A stretch of DNA of 64,000 nt, from NCBI RefSeq assembly GCF_024721315.2, contig NZ_JANFAK020000001.1:1-64000 (forward strand). Direction: 5' to 3'. Below are positions 50,436 to 60,457 of the stretch, piece after piece; positions within the stretch are counted from its first letter, which is position 1; the number at the start of each line of letters is the position of its first letter. The notes beneath the pieces were generated by a model. The model saw nothing but the letters and a program-made list of their open reading frames with translations, did no database searches and was not told the DNA's origin. The DNA comes from Streptomyces sp. Isolate_45 (GTDB lineage Bacteria; Actinomycetota; Actinomycetes; Streptomycetales; Streptomycetaceae). The translations under genes were made by a program, and so were the position numbers.

Positions 50436-51176
50436 CTACAGTCCCGCGCCGCCCGTCGCGTCGACCACTCGGCCGGTGACCCATCGGGCCGCGTCGGAGG
50501 CGAGGAACCCGACGACGTCGGCGATGTCCTGCGGGCGGCCCACCCGGCCGAGCGCGGCGAGGGAGGCGGCGTGCGCCTCCGCCTCCGGGTTGCCGCGCAG
50601 CCAACCGGCGTTGACGTCGGTGTCGACGATGCCCGGGGCGACCGAGTTGACGGTGATCCCGCGCGGGCCGAGGGCCTTCGCCAGGTTGAGGGTGAGGTTG
50701 TCGAGCGCGCCCTTGGTGGCCCCGTAGGCGAGGATCTCGGGCATCGCGATCCGGGCGGCGCCGCTGGAGACGTTGATGACGCGGCCGCCGTCGCGCAGCC
50801 GGTCGAGGCCCTCCTGCACGACGAAGAACGGCGCGCGGACGTTCACGGCGAAGACCCGGTCGAAGTCCGCCTCGGTGACCTGCCCGAGGGGAATCGGCAG
50901 TCCGATGCCCGCGTTGTTGACGATGATGTCGACCCCGCCGAGCTCCAGCGCGTCGTACGCGTCCCAGAGCGCGGCGGCGTCCCCGTGGTGGCCGAGCTCC
51001 GCGTGCAGGGCGTGGGCCCGGCCGCCCGCCGCGGTGATCTTCCCGACGGTTTCCCGGGCAGCCCCCTCATCACTGGCGTACGTGAGCACGACCGTGACCC
51101 CGTCGGCGGCGAGCCGCTCCGCGACGGCCCGACCGATGCCCCTGCTGCCTCCGGTGACCAGCGCGTTCTTCTCCAT
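50436..51176 (-). CDS. SDR-family oxidoreductase
   Basis: The 246-aa product is a classical short-chain dehydrogenase: NAD(P) motif TGGSRGIGRAV, NNAGIGLPIPL, catalytic Ser in NVSSGAARIAM and Tyr/Lys in LAYGATKGAL. The Pro-Gly motif APGIVDTDVNAGW completes the set. It is FabG-like in length. The substrate is unknown. Its upstream region is AT-richer (TTCGATAACGATCACTACAGAATTAA) and looks like a promoter or operator, but no regulator gene is adjacent. Confidence 0.93.
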   Translation of the reverse strand: MEKNALVTGGSRGIGRAVAERLAADGVTVVLTYASDEGAARETVGKITAAGGRAHALHAELGHHGDAAALWDAYDALELGGVDIIVNNAGIGLPIPLGQVTEADFDRVFAVNVRAPFFVVQEGLDRLRDGGRVINVSSGAARIAMPEILAYGATKGALDNLTLNLAKALGPRGITVNSVAPGIVDTDVNAGWLRGNPEAEAHAASLAALGRVGRPQDIADVVGFLASDAARWVTGRVVDATGGAGL

Positions 51177-51398
51177 GACGGATCCCCCTGAATTCGATAA
51201 CGATCACTACAGAATTAACCTAACACACCATCCGCGACGATCAAGGGGTCGGAACGGACGGGCCTCTCGACCGGGGGGATAGCCCCCGGTCGGACCTCCG
51301 GTCCGCCGGATGTCACCCACGGACGGACCCGACCATGATCATCTCCTGGGCGTTCCGGGCGGACCGCGCGGAACGGCACGACCAACAGGGGGAAACGA

Positions 51399-52847
51399 AT
51401 GCGACCGAAGTGGTCGAGGAGGACCAAGGGCCGCGCGAGGCCGAAGGGGTCCAAGGGACCCGGGGCCGTGACGGTGGTGATGGCGCTGGCCCTCGCCACC
51501 GGGGCGACCGCACCCGCGGCCGCGACGGGAGGAACCACCGGAAGCGCGACGGGAGGAGCCACCGGAAGCGCCCCGGCGACGGCCGGTTCCGCGGACGACG
51601 GCTTCTGGCGGGTGGAGGGTTACGGCACCGTCCTGCAGATCGCGGACGGCCGGCTGCGGGAGTACCGGACCACCGCGATCAGTTGCGCACCCGGCGGCGA
51701 CGCCCGGCGCACCGCCCCGGGCGTCTACCGCGCCGAGGACCACACCGTCCGAACCGTCCGCACCCGCGGCCCCCGGGGCACGCTGCACGTCGCAGGGGCC
51801 ACGGGCGACCGGACGCTGCGGCGGATCGCCGCACTGCCCAAGACCTGCGAACAGGAGCTTCCCGAGGACTCGTTGACGGCCTTCGACGTCTTCTGGCAGA
51901 CCTTCGAGGAGAACTACCCGTTCTTCGCGGCCAAGGGCGTCGACTGGCACGCCGTCCGGGACGCCCGCCGCCCCGCGGTCCGCCCGGACACGCCCCGGGA
52001 TGAACTCTTCGCCCTGTTCTCCGACATGCTGGCCCCCCTGTACGACGCCCACGTCGCCGTCATCGACGGAAAGGAACGCGTCTTCCGCCGGACCCGGCCC
52101 GGTACCCACCCCGCCCCCCAAGCGCTGGAGCCCCGGGCCAAGGAGCACGTCATCCGGCGGGACCTCGGCGGCGTGCAGCCGCAGGAGTTCGCGAACGGGC
52201 AGATCTCGTACGCGGACCTGCCCGACGGAAAGGGCTACCTCCGGATCGCCGGCTTCAACAGCTACGACGAGCAGGACCCGACGTACGCCGCCCAGCTCGC
52301 CGAACTGGACCGGGCACTGGGAACCGTCCTCACCCCCGCGCGCACCGCCTCCCTCCAGGGGCTCGTCATCGACGTACGGGTCAACGGTGGCGGCGAGGAC
52401 GCCCTGGGCCTGCACATCGCCGGACGCCTGACCGACACCCCGTACACCGCCTACAGCAAGCGCACCCGCCACACCCCGCCGCAAGCCGTACGCGTGGAAC
52501 CGGACCGGAACTCGCCCCGCTACACCGGCCCCGTCGCCGTGCTCACCTCCCCGACGACGTTCAGCGCGGGCGAGACCTTCACCCAGGCCCTCATCGACCG
52601 GCCCGGCCGGACCGTCCGCGTCGGGGAAGCCACCCAGGGCGTCTTCTCCGACGTCATGATCCGCTCGCTCCCGAACGGCATGACGATCCGGCTCCCCAAC
52701 GAGGAGTACCTCACCCGCACCGGAACGACCTTCGACGGCGCCGGGATCCCCCCGCACCTGCGGACACCGGTCTTCACCGAGGAGGAGTTCGCCCGGAACC
52801 GCGACACCGCCTTCGACACGGCCGTCACGGCACTCGGACGGCGCTGA
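51399..52847 (+). CDS. Secreted S41-family (tail-specific) peptidase
   Basis: The 482-aa product has a long basic signal peptide (TKGRARPKGSKGPGAVTV, then a hydrophobic core to AAA). A helical N-terminal part follows (TAFDVFWQTFEENYPFFAAK), typical of tricorn/Ctp-type S41 enzymes. The protease core has VIDVRVNGGGEDALGL, catalytic Ser in TSPTTFSAGETFTQALI, and VGEATQGVFSDV. It should cleave extracellular or envelope proteins. The PDZ domain is not evident. It is divergent from the SDR. Confidence 0.88.
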   Translation: MRPKWSRRTKGRARPKGSKGPGAVTVVMALALATGATAPAAATGGTTGSATGGATGSAPATAGSADDGFWRVEGYGTVLQIADGRLREYRTTAISCAPGGDARRTAPGVYRAEDHTVRTVRTRGPRGTLHVAGATGDRTLRRIAALPKTCEQELPEDSLTAFDVFWQTFEENYPFFAAKGVDWHAVRDARRPAVRPDTPRDELFALFSDMLAPLYDAHVAVIDGKERVFRRTRPGTHPAPQALEPRAKEHVIRRDLGGVQPQEFANGQISYADLPDGKGYLRIAGFNSYDEQDPTYAAQLAELDRALGTVLTPARTASLQGLVIDVRVNGGGEDALGLHIAGRLTDTPYTAYSKRTRHTPPQAVRVEPDRNSPRYTGPVAVLTSPTTFSAGETFTQALIDRPGRTVRVGEATQGVFSDVMIRSLPNGMTIRLPNEEYLTRTGTTFDGAGIPPHLRTPVFTEEEFARNRDTAFDTAVTALGRR

Positions 52848-52865
52848 GCGCGTTGTGAGGGTCCC

Positions 52866-52924
52866 GGCCGGCCCGCGACGCCCGTCCCGCGCCTCGGGGC
52901 GCCGCCGAGCGGCGCGGGCCGGCC
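52866..52924. terminator. Long-range hairpin terminator
   Basis: GGCCGGCCCGCG and CGCGGGCCGGCC form a perfect 12-bp stem around an internal hairpin (GGCGCCGCCGAGCGG). It lies between the convergent S41 and trpF genes. Confidence 0.55.
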
Positions 52925-52975
52925 GGCAGGATCCGATGGGGACGGCCCGGATCCAGCCCTTGCCGCAGCGACCGC

Positions 52976-53584
52976 TCAGCCCCGGGCCGCCTCCACGAAG
53001 GCGCGGATCAGCTCCGGGGACTTGACCCCGCGTTCCCGCTCGACACCGCTGGAGACGTCGACGCCCCACGCGCCCGTCGCCGCGACGGCCTCCCGGACGT
53101 TGGCCGGGGTGAGCCCGCCGGCCAGCAGCCACCGCCCCTCGGGCGCCGTGAACTCCGCAGAGCCCCAGTTCCACGGCTTGCCGGAGCCCGGGTCCGGGGC
53201 GTCGAGCAGCAACAGGTCCTCTCCCAGCTCCCCGCACCGCTCCACGTGCTCGGCGGTGGCCCGGACCAGCGTCCGGCCGGGCGCGCGGAGTTCCTCGTAG
53301 TACTCCGGGCCCTCGTCCCCGTGGAGCTGCACGGCACGCACCCCGCTCTCCTCCGTGAGCCGGCGCACCTCCCCGACCGACTGGCCCCGGAAGACCCCGA
53401 CGGTGAGCACCCCGTCCGGCACCTCCGCCGCGAGCGCCCGCGCCGTGGCGGCGTCGACCGTACGGGGGCTGCCCGGCGCGAAGACGAAGCCGACGGCATC
53501 CGCCCCGGCGGCCACGGCCACGTCGACGTCGCGGGCGGTCTTGAGGCCACAGATCTTGACGAAGGGCACGCTGCGTTCGCTCAT
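52976..53584 (-). CDS. trpF: Phosphoribosylanthranilate isomerase
   Basis: The 202-aa product is a complete TrpF TIM barrel: VKICGLKTARDV with the catalytic Cys, AVGFVFAPGSPR, VGVFRGQ, VQLHGDEGPEY, LLLLDAPDPGSGKPWNW with the catalytic Asp, LLAGGLTPANV, VDVSSGVERERGVK. It performs the third step of tryptophan synthesis. Most Streptomyces use the bifunctional PriA instead, so this free-standing copy, away from other trp genes, is unusual. Confidence 0.93.
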   Translation of the reverse strand: MSERSVPFVKICGLKTARDVDVAVAAGADAVGFVFAPGSPRTVDAATARALAAEVPDGVLTVGVFRGQSVGEVRRLTEESGVRAVQLHGDEGPEYYEELRAPGRTLVRATAEHVERCGELGEDLLLLDAPDPGSGKPWNWGSAEFTAPEGRWLLAGGLTPANVREAVAATGAWGVDVSSGVERERGVKSPELIRAFVEAARG

Positions 53585-53711
53585 ACCCCCGATCCAACCA
53601 AACCCGCCCGTCGTACGGCGCCCCGTCCCAAGCACCGGGCACGCGGGGCCGCACCCCACTAGCCTGGGATGAGGCACGGGCTCAGCACAGCACGCCATGC
53701 GGAGGACGACG

Positions 53712-54287
53712 GTGACCACCATGACCGAGCGGGCCACACCCATAGAGGCACCGCCGACGTTCGAGGACCTGCTGCGCACCGTCGAGCAGATGCACACGCC
53801 TGACGGCTTCAAGGCCGAGCTCATCCGGGGGAAGATCGTCGTGTCACCGTGGTCCAAGCTGCGCTACTACCGCCCTATGCGTGCGCTGCGCGGACAGCTC
53901 GAGCCCCATGCGCCTGACGGGCACGTGACGGACATCGCTCCCTTCCTCTTCCGGTTCCCCTCGGCAGGACGCGCCTACGGCCCCGACCTCTTCGTCGCGG
54001 ACGAGTCGGCCTTCGAAGCGGAAGGCCGGCACGCCGACGGGGCCGCGCTGGCGCTGGTCGCCGAGTTCACGTCCGTCTCCACGAAGGACGCGGACTGGAA
54101 CGAGAAGCTGGACGTGTACGGGCTTCTCGTCCCCGTGTACCTGGTCGTCGACATGCAGGGCTCGGAGATCACCTGCTTCTCCGACCCGTCCGCGCACGGG
54201 TACCGCTCCCGCACCACCGTCACCTTCGGTGAGGAACTGCGGGTCCCGGAGCCCTTCGGCTGCGTACTCGACACCTCCGGCTTCTGA
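53712..54287 (+). CDS. Uma2-family (DUF820) nuclease-like protein
   Basis: The 191-aa product matches the Uma2/DUF820 family of PD-(D/E)XK restriction-like enzymes, abundant in actinobacteria. It starts with PPTFEDLLRTVEQMHTPDGF and FKAELIRGKIVVSP, has the catalytic region YGPDLFVADESAFE and VAEFTSVSTKDADWNEKLD (E-x-S-x-S-T/K), and VPVYLVVDMQGSEI. The GTG start is preceded by GGAGGACGAC. Its target is unknown. Confidence 0.88.
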   Translation: MTTMTERATPIEAPPTFEDLLRTVEQMHTPDGFKAELIRGKIVVSPWSKLRYYRPMRALRGQLEPHAPDGHVTDIAPFLFRFPSAGRAYGPDLFVADESAFEAEGRHADGAALALVAEFTSVSTKDADWNEKLDVYGLLVPVYLVVDMQGSEITCFSDPSAHGYRSRTTVTFGEELRVPEPFGCVLDTSGF

Positions 54288-54347
54288 CGCCGGGGCCGCC
54301 CGCAAACACGCTCGCCCCAAAGCTCTACCGGACCGCACAATGACCCC

Positions 54348-54776
54348 ATGAACGACAACGGGGTGGACATCACCACGAGCGGCGCGGACTCGGAGCTCGA
54401 CGCGCGGCTCAGCAAGGAACTGGACGCCTTCAACCAGGCGGCGACGGCGGGGCACGAGCAGTCGGAGTTCACCGTACGGATCACCGACGCGGACGGTGGA
54501 CTCGTCGCGGGGCTCTCCGGCTGGAGCTGGGGCGACCGCGCGGGCATCGGCATGACCTGGGTCCGCGAGGACAGCCGGGGCGACGGCCGGGGCGCCGAGC
54601 TGCTGGCGGCGGCCGAGGAGGAGGCCCGCCGGCGGGGCTGCGTGAGCATCCTGGTCTCCTCGTTCACCTTCCAGGCCCCGGCCTTCTACGCCCGTCACGG
54701 CTACGAGGAGGTCGCCCGCGTCCCCGGCTTCCCCGCCGCCCACGAGGACGTCTGGCTCCTCAAGCCGCTGACCTGA
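54348..54776 (+). CDS. GNAT-family acetyltransferase
   Basis: The 142-aa product is a small GNAT enzyme with the acetyl-CoA loop VREDSRGDGRGAELLAAAEE, and PAFYARHGYEEVARVPGF as motif B. Length is typical. It may acetylate a small amine or drug. The gene is downstream of the Uma2 gene with a 60-base gap and ends at a strong hairpin before groEL. Confidence 0.88.
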   Translation: MNDNGVDITTSGADSELDARLSKELDAFNQAATAGHEQSEFTVRITDADGGLVAGLSGWSWGDRAGIGMTWVREDSRGDGRGAELLAAAEEEARRRGCVSILVSSFTFQAPAFYARHGYEEVARVPGFPAAHEDVWLLKPLT

Positions 54777-54807
54777 TTCAGCTCCGCCCCCCCGGGGCGA
54801 AAACGCC

Positions 54808-54841
54808 CGAGGGCGGCACCCCCCGTGGGGTGCCGCCCTCG
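54808..54841. terminator. Bidirectional hairpin terminator
   Basis: CGAGGGCGGCACCCC and GGGGTGCCGCCCTCG form a perfect 15-bp stem with loop CCGT, between the convergent GNAT and groEL genes. Confidence 0.8.
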
Positions 54842-54871
54842 TTCGAGAACAGCCGATCAGCCAGGGGCCGA

Positions 54872-56620
<1,749 letters not shown>

Positions 56621-56623
56621 TTA

Positions 56624-56668
56624 GTAGCACTCTCACCTGGAGAGTGCTAACGCCAATGATTAGCACTC
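56624..56668 (-). promoter_or_regulatory. CIRCE operator with extra half-site
   Basis: TAGCACTC (56625-56632) and GAGTGCTAA (56642-56650) are the CIRCE inverted repeat with a 9-base spacer; one base departs from the TTAGCACTC consensus. A further TTAGCACTC lies at 56660-56668, nine bases past the right arm and in the same orientation as the left arm. HrcA binds such sites. They lie 120-170 bases upstream of groEL. Confidence 0.9.
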
Positions 56669-56768
56669 GACCCCCGCGAGTGCAAGCGGCTTCGACCAAT
56701 GCGGGCCGGGCGCCGGGGCCGGCGGCGGGTCGGGAGCCGGGCGCCGCAAGGGTCCCGGGGCCGACACG

Positions 56769-56813
56769 CACGAGGGGCCCGCATCCCCGTGTCCGGGATG
56801 TGGGCCCCTCGTG
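56769..56813 (-). terminator. Hairpin terminator after csp
   Basis: A 19-bp stem with a single G-U pair (left strand CACGAGGGGCCCGCATCCC) and a 7-base loop lies 35 bases past the csp stop codon. It should end the csp message before the groEL control region. Confidence 0.8.
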
Positions 56814-56847
56814 TGTGAGTGCGTCGGTGGTCGATCGCGCTTGGGAC

Positions 56848-57054
56848 TCAGCCGGCAGCGAGCTTGACCATGTCCGCCTGCGGGCCCTTCTGGCCCTGCG
56901 AGATCTCGAACTCGACCCGCTGACCCTCTTCAAGGGTGCGGTACCCGTCCATCTGGATGGCGCTGTAGTGGACGAACACATCCGCGCCACCGTCGACCGC
57001 GATGAAGCCGTAGCCCTTCTCCGCGTTGAACCACTTGACGGTGCCCTGAGCCAT
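56848..57054 (-). CDS. Cold-shock protein, CspA family
   Basis: The 68-aa OB-fold protein binds single-stranded RNA and DNA. RNP1 is KGYGFIAV and RNP2 is DVFVHYSAI; it starts [14 protein letters not shown] as usual. Such proteins act as RNA chaperones in cold and general growth. GGGGAG lies eight bases ahead of the ATG. It has a long AT-rich leader (57055-57180), which may be a temperature-responsive UTR. Confidence 0.97.
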   Translation of the reverse strand: MAQGTVKWFNAEKGYGFIAVDGGADVFVHYSAIQMDGYRTLEEGQRVEFEISQGQKGPQADMVKLAAG

Positions 57055-57387
57055 GCCTAACTCCCCTATTACTGGCCCTTGCGCAGGTCCGCACTTCGCG
57101 GACCCGGGTCAGAACTTGCGCCGGAACGCCTCGACCGGGGCTGAATGTATCCGCACCGCTGCTGTCTGCAACAGGTCAATCCGACGAGAATTCTGGACAC
57201 GCGAAAACATTGAAATAGAGTGAAAATTTGGCATATTCCTGGGCAACTCGGGCCTGACAATCCACGCCAAAGCCCCATAGCGCGCGCACATGTTGACTCA
57301 ATGTCAACCCTCCCCGGCCCCGCTCATATGCGGCGGGCAAGAACAGTGGAGGGGACTTCCCCAACTCTACCGCTATCAATCAAGCAG
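57055..57387. other. csp leader and upstream region
   Basis: This gene-free stretch is unusually AT-rich for the window (GAAAATTTGGCATATTCC and TCTATTTCAATGTTTTCG on either strand). TTGCAG and TACATT on the minus strand (57166-57171 and 57144-57149) are a possible csp promoter with a 16-base spacer, giving a leader of about 80 bases. The short frames on both strands show no coding bias. Confidence 0.4.
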
Positions 57388-57423
57388 AATTGCCCCCTCC
57401 GCTTATTGGCGGAGGGGGCAATT
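57388..57423 (-). terminator. Hairpin terminator after the thrC-carrier operon
   Basis: AATTGCCCCCTCCGC and GCGGAGGGGGCAATT form a perfect 15-bp stem with a TTATTG loop, about 60 bases beyond the stop of the sulfur-carrier gene. Confidence 0.8.
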
Positions 57424-57484
57424 CAGAAATCGGTGGGCGGCAGCGGCCGCCCGCGGGCGCCGATCGGCCGCCCGTCCGGGACGA

Positions 57485-57760
57485 TCAGCCGCCGGCGACG
57501 GCCGGGATGATCGAGACGCCGGCGCCGTCGGGCGTCGCCGTCTGCAGCCCGCCCTCGAAGCGCACGTCGTCGTCGTTGACGTAGACGTTCACGAAGCGGC
57601 GCAGCTTGCCCTGGTCGTCCAGGACGCGCGCGGCGATGCCCGGGTGGCTCTTCTCCAGGGAGTCGATGACCTCGGCCAGGGTCGCGCCCTCGGCCGGAAC
57701 CTCGGCGACGCCGCCGGTGTAGGTGCGCAGGATGGTGGGGATGCGGACGTTGACGCTCAT
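57485..57760 (-). CDS. MoaD/ThiS-family sulfur carrier (CysO-like)
   Basis: The 91-aa ubiquitin-fold protein (VNVRIPTILRTYTGGV; GATLAEVIDSLEKSHPGI; VNVYVNDDDVRFEGGLQTAT) ends in AVAGG, the diglycine that is thiocarboxylated in CysO and ThiS. CysO donates sulfur to O-phosphoserine in cysteine synthesis in mycobacteria. It is in the thrC operon, 34 bases after its stop. No cysM or Mec protease gene follows, so the partner is unknown. Confidence 0.88.
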   Translation of the reverse strand: MSVNVRIPTILRTYTGGVAEVPAEGATLAEVIDSLEKSHPGIAARVLDDQGKLRRFVNVYVNDDDVRFEGGLQTATPDGAGVSIIPAVAGG

Positions 57761-57794
57761 GGCGCTACCGCCTTTCCGGGTGTCGTGGGGAGGA

Positions 57795-59084
57795 TCAGGC
57801 CAGGCCGGCGGCGCGGAAGGCTTCCAGGCTCGGGCGGATGGTGGCGGTCTGGCCGCTGTCGGCGGCCACCGCCTCCAGGGTCTTGAGGCCGTCGCCGGTG
57901 TTCAGGATCACGGTGGTCAGCGTCGGGTCGAGCTGCCCGTTGTCGATGAGCTTCTTCGTCACGCCGACGGTGACGCCGCCCGCGGTCTCGGCGAAGATGC
58001 CCTCGGTCTGCGCGAGGATCTTGATGGCCTCGACGACCTGGGTGTCGTTGACGTCCTCGACGTATCCGCCGGTGCGGCGGGCGATGTCCAGGACGTACGG
58101 GCCGTCGGCCGGGTTGCCGATCGCGAGGGACTTGGCGATGGTGTTCGGCTTCTGCGGGCGGACCACGTCGTGACCGGCCTTGAAGGCGGTCGACACGGGG
58201 GAGCAGCCCTCGGCCTGGGCGCCGAAGATCTTGTACGGCTTGTCCTCGACGAGGCCGAGCTTGATCAGCTCCTGCAGCCCCTTGTCGATCTTCGTCAGCT
58301 GGGAGCCGGACGCGATCGGGATGACGATCTGGTCGGGCAGCCGCCAGCCGAGCTGCTCGCAGATCTCGTACGCCAGGGTCTTGGAGCCCTCGCCGTAGTA
58401 GGGGCGCAGGTTGACGTTGACGAAGCCCCAGCCCTCGCCCAGCGGGTCGCCGATGAGCTCGGAGCAGAAGCGGTTGACGTCGTCGTAGTTGCCCTCGATG
58501 CCGACGAGGTCGCCACCGTAGACACCGGCCATGACGACCTTGCCCTGCTCCAGGTCGTGCGGGATGAACACGCAGGAACGGAAGCCGGCGCGGGCGGCCG
58601 CGGCGCCGACGGCGCCGGCCAGGTTGCCGGTGGAGGAGCAGGAGAGGGTGGTGAAGCCGAAGGCGCGGGCGGCCTCGACGGCGATGGCCACGACGCGGTC
58701 CTTGAAGGAGTGCGTCGGGTTGCCGGAGTCGTCCTTGACGTACAGCTTGCCGGTGACGCCCAGTTCCTTGGCCAGGTTGGCGGCGTCGACGAGCTTGGTG
58801 AAGCCGGGGTTCAGGTTCGGCTTGGAGGCCACGTTCGCCGGGACGGGCAGCAGCGGCGCGTAGCGCCAGATGTTGTCGGGGCCGGCCTCGATGGCGGCGC
58901 GCAGGGCCTCGGGGTTGCCCAGCGGCAGCTCGTAGGAGACTTCCAGCGGTCCGAAACACTCGACGCAGGCGAAAATGGGACCGAGCTCGAAGCGGGTTCC
59001 GCACTCACGACAGGAAAGGCCGGTGGCGGGTCCGAGATCAACGGACGCCTGCTCGGCAGAGGTGGCGACGGTCTGTGCAGCCAT
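57795..59084 (-). CDS. thrC: Threonine synthase
   Basis: The 429-aa PLP enzyme converts O-phosphohomoserine to threonine. An N-terminal zinc-ribbon-like part (CRECGTRFELG, ACVECFGPLEV) precedes the fold type II core. PLP Lys is in SGNPTHSFKDRVVAIAV, and SSTGNLAGAVGAAAARAG binds phosphate. The last block is GVTKKLIDNGQL. The start was set at MAAQTVATS; the frame extends upstream into the P1 and P4 stems of a SAM riboswitch, so the longer start is rejected. The gene is the first of an operon with a sulfur carrier. Confidence 0.96.
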   Translation of the reverse strand: MAAQTVATSAEQASVDLGPATGLSCRECGTRFELGPIFACVECFGPLEVSYELPLGNPEALRAAIEAGPDNIWRYAPLLPVPANVASKPNLNPGFTKLVDAANLAKELGVTGKLYVKDDSGNPTHSFKDRVVAIAVEAARAFGFTTLSCSSTGNLAGAVGAAAARAGFRSCVFIPHDLEQGKVVMAGVYGGDLVGIEGNYDDVNRFCSELIGDPLGEGWGFVNVNLRPYYGEGSKTLAYEICEQLGWRLPDQIVIPIASGSQLTKIDKGLQELIKLGLVEDKPYKIFGAQAEGCSPVSTAFKAGHDVVRPQKPNTIAKSLAIGNPADGPYVLDIARRTGGYVEDVNDTQVVEAIKILAQTEGIFAETAGGVTVGVTKKLIDNGQLDPTLTTVILNTGDGLKTLEAVAADSGQTATIRPSLEAFRAAGLA

Positions 59085-59103
59085 GATGGCGAGGCCCTTT
59101 CTC

Positions 59104-59257
59104 CTCATCTTCCCCATGGCGCACTTCGCCATGAGACGGAATTGGCACCTTCCCTAGTCGGGGACCTCGCGGGAGTGCGTCACAGACGCATCGCGAGAAC
59201 CGACTGGAGGGTTGCCGGGGCTTCAACGGGCCGTATCCCTCTGCCCCTCTGGATGAG
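59104..59257 (-). ncRNA. SAM-I (S-box) riboswitch ahead of thrC
   Basis: The minus strand reads CTCATCCAGAGGGGCAGAGG, GATACGGCCCGTTGAAGCCC, CGGCAACCCTCC, AAGGTGCCAATTCC and finally GATGAG. These are the conserved S-box blocks in order: P1/kink-turn with AGAGGGGCAGAGGGA, GGCCC...TGAAGCC, CCGGCAACC and AGGTGCnAATTCC, with P1 closed by CTCATC (59251-59256) and GATGAG (59104-59109). A P4-like stem CATGGCG/CGCCATG follows. The aptamer ends 19 bases before the thrC start, next to GAGGAGAAAGGG. SAM binding should shut thrC off, at translation or termination. Confidence 0.92.
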
Positions 59258-59423
59258 CGGTATGGCACCGGACGGCGCGCTTCATTGCGTGTCCGGGCGT
59301 TTGTGCGCGGGACCCCCGGCATGCGGTGGGCCATCGCGTTGTTCAAGACTGTAACCGAAGGTCCGGGTGGTTGAGACAGCCGTCCGAACCGCGAGATGGA
59401 TCACTTTTCGGTCCAAACCACCG
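59258..59423. other. Remaining thrC/gpgS intergenic
   Basis: The rest of the gap holds the promoters for the two divergent genes. TTGTTCAAGACTGTAACCG (59340-59358) looks like a promoter segment for gpgS or thrC, but no clear pair was set. No open frame is convincing. Confidence 0.35.
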
Positions 59424-60395
59424 ATGAAGCAGGGAGTCCCGAGAGTGCTGGAAGAGGTGGAGCGCTGGCTGGCCGCCCGCTCCTGGTCCGCAGCCGACCG
59501 ACCGCTCGACCAGCTCCTCGACCGGAAACGGGCGACGGGCACGACGGTCAGCGTGGTGCTGCCCGCCCTCGACGAGGAGGCCACCGTCGGGCGGATCGTC
59601 GAGGTGATCCGGCGCGATCTGATCGAGGGCCCGGCGTTCCCGCTCGTCGATGAACTCGTGGTGATCGATTCCGGTTCGTCGGACGGTACGGCGAAGGTCG
59701 CGGCCGCCGCGGGCGCCCGTGTGGTGCACCGCGACGAGGTCCTCCCCCGCGTCCCCGCGCTGCCCGGCAAGGGCGAGGTGCTGTGGCGCTCGCTGCTGGC
59801 GACCACCGGCGACGTCGTCTGCTTCGTGGACGCCGACCTGCGGGACTTCGACTCCGCCTTCGTGTCCGGGATTGTGGGCCCGCTGCTGACCGACCCGCAG
59901 GTCCAGTTCGTCAAGGCGATGTACGACCGCCCGCTGGGGGACGCCCCCGGCCAGGGCGGCCGGGTCACCGAGCTGGTCGCCCGCCCCCTGCTGAACCTGC
60001 ACTGGCCGCAGCTGGCCGGCTTCGTGCAGCCGCTGGGCGGCGAGTACGCCGTACGGCGTTCGCTGCTGGAGCGGCTGCCGTTCCCCGTCGGCTACGGGGT
60101 CGAGCTGGGCCTGCTCGTGGACGCGCTGCACACGGTCGGGCTGGACGCGCTGGCGCAGGTCGACGTCGGGGTCAGGCTGCACCGCCACCAGGACGGGCAG
60201 GCGCTCGGCCGGATGGCCGCGGCGATCTACCGCACGGCGCAGCTGCGGCTCGCGCGCGGGCACCTCGTGCGCCCGGAGCTGACGCAGTTCGAGCGGGGGC
60301 CGGACGGTTTCGTGCCGCACACGTACCCCGTGGACACCGAGGAACGGCCGCCGATGGCGGGGATCGCGGAGTACGCGGGCCGTCGCGTGGCGTAA
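59424..60395 (+). CDS. gpgS: Glucosyl-3-phosphoglycerate synthase (GT81)
   Basis: The 323-aa product is a GT-A glycosyltransferase: SVVLPALDEEATVGRIVEV, VVIDSGSSDGTAKVAAA, the divalent-metal site FVDADLRDFDSAFV, YDRPLG, GGEYAVRRSLLERLPFPVG and HRHQDGQALGRMAAAIYRT. It transfers glucose from NDP-glucose to 3-phosphoglycerate, giving the precursor of glucosylglycerate and methylglucose polysaccharides. The start at MKQGVPRVLEEVE follows the family. It precedes otsA by 62 bases, so both likely share a message. Confidence 0.9.
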   Translation: MKQGVPRVLEEVERWLAARSWSAADRPLDQLLDRKRATGTTVSVVLPALDEEATVGRIVEVIRRDLIEGPAFPLVDELVVIDSGSSDGTAKVAAAAGARVVHRDEVLPRVPALPGKGEVLWRSLLATTGDVVCFVDADLRDFDSAFVSGIVGPLLTDPQVQFVKAMYDRPLGDAPGQGGRVTELVARPLLNLHWPQLAGFVQPLGGEYAVRRSLLERLPFPVGYGVELGLLVDALHTVGLDALAQVDVGVRLHRHQDGQALGRMAAAIYRTAQLRLARGHLVRPELTQFERGPDGFVPHTYPVDTEERPPMAGIAEYAGRRVA

Positions 60396-60457
60396 TCCTC
60401 AGCGGGGCCCCGGCGCACACGCGTTTGACCGGGGGCGGGCCTGGCTAGGTTGGCCGC

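Noticed and set aside
59085..59132. Longer thrC N terminus
   Set aside because: The 16 extra codons overlap the P1 strand of the SAM-I riboswitch and a loop, so they are leader RNA.
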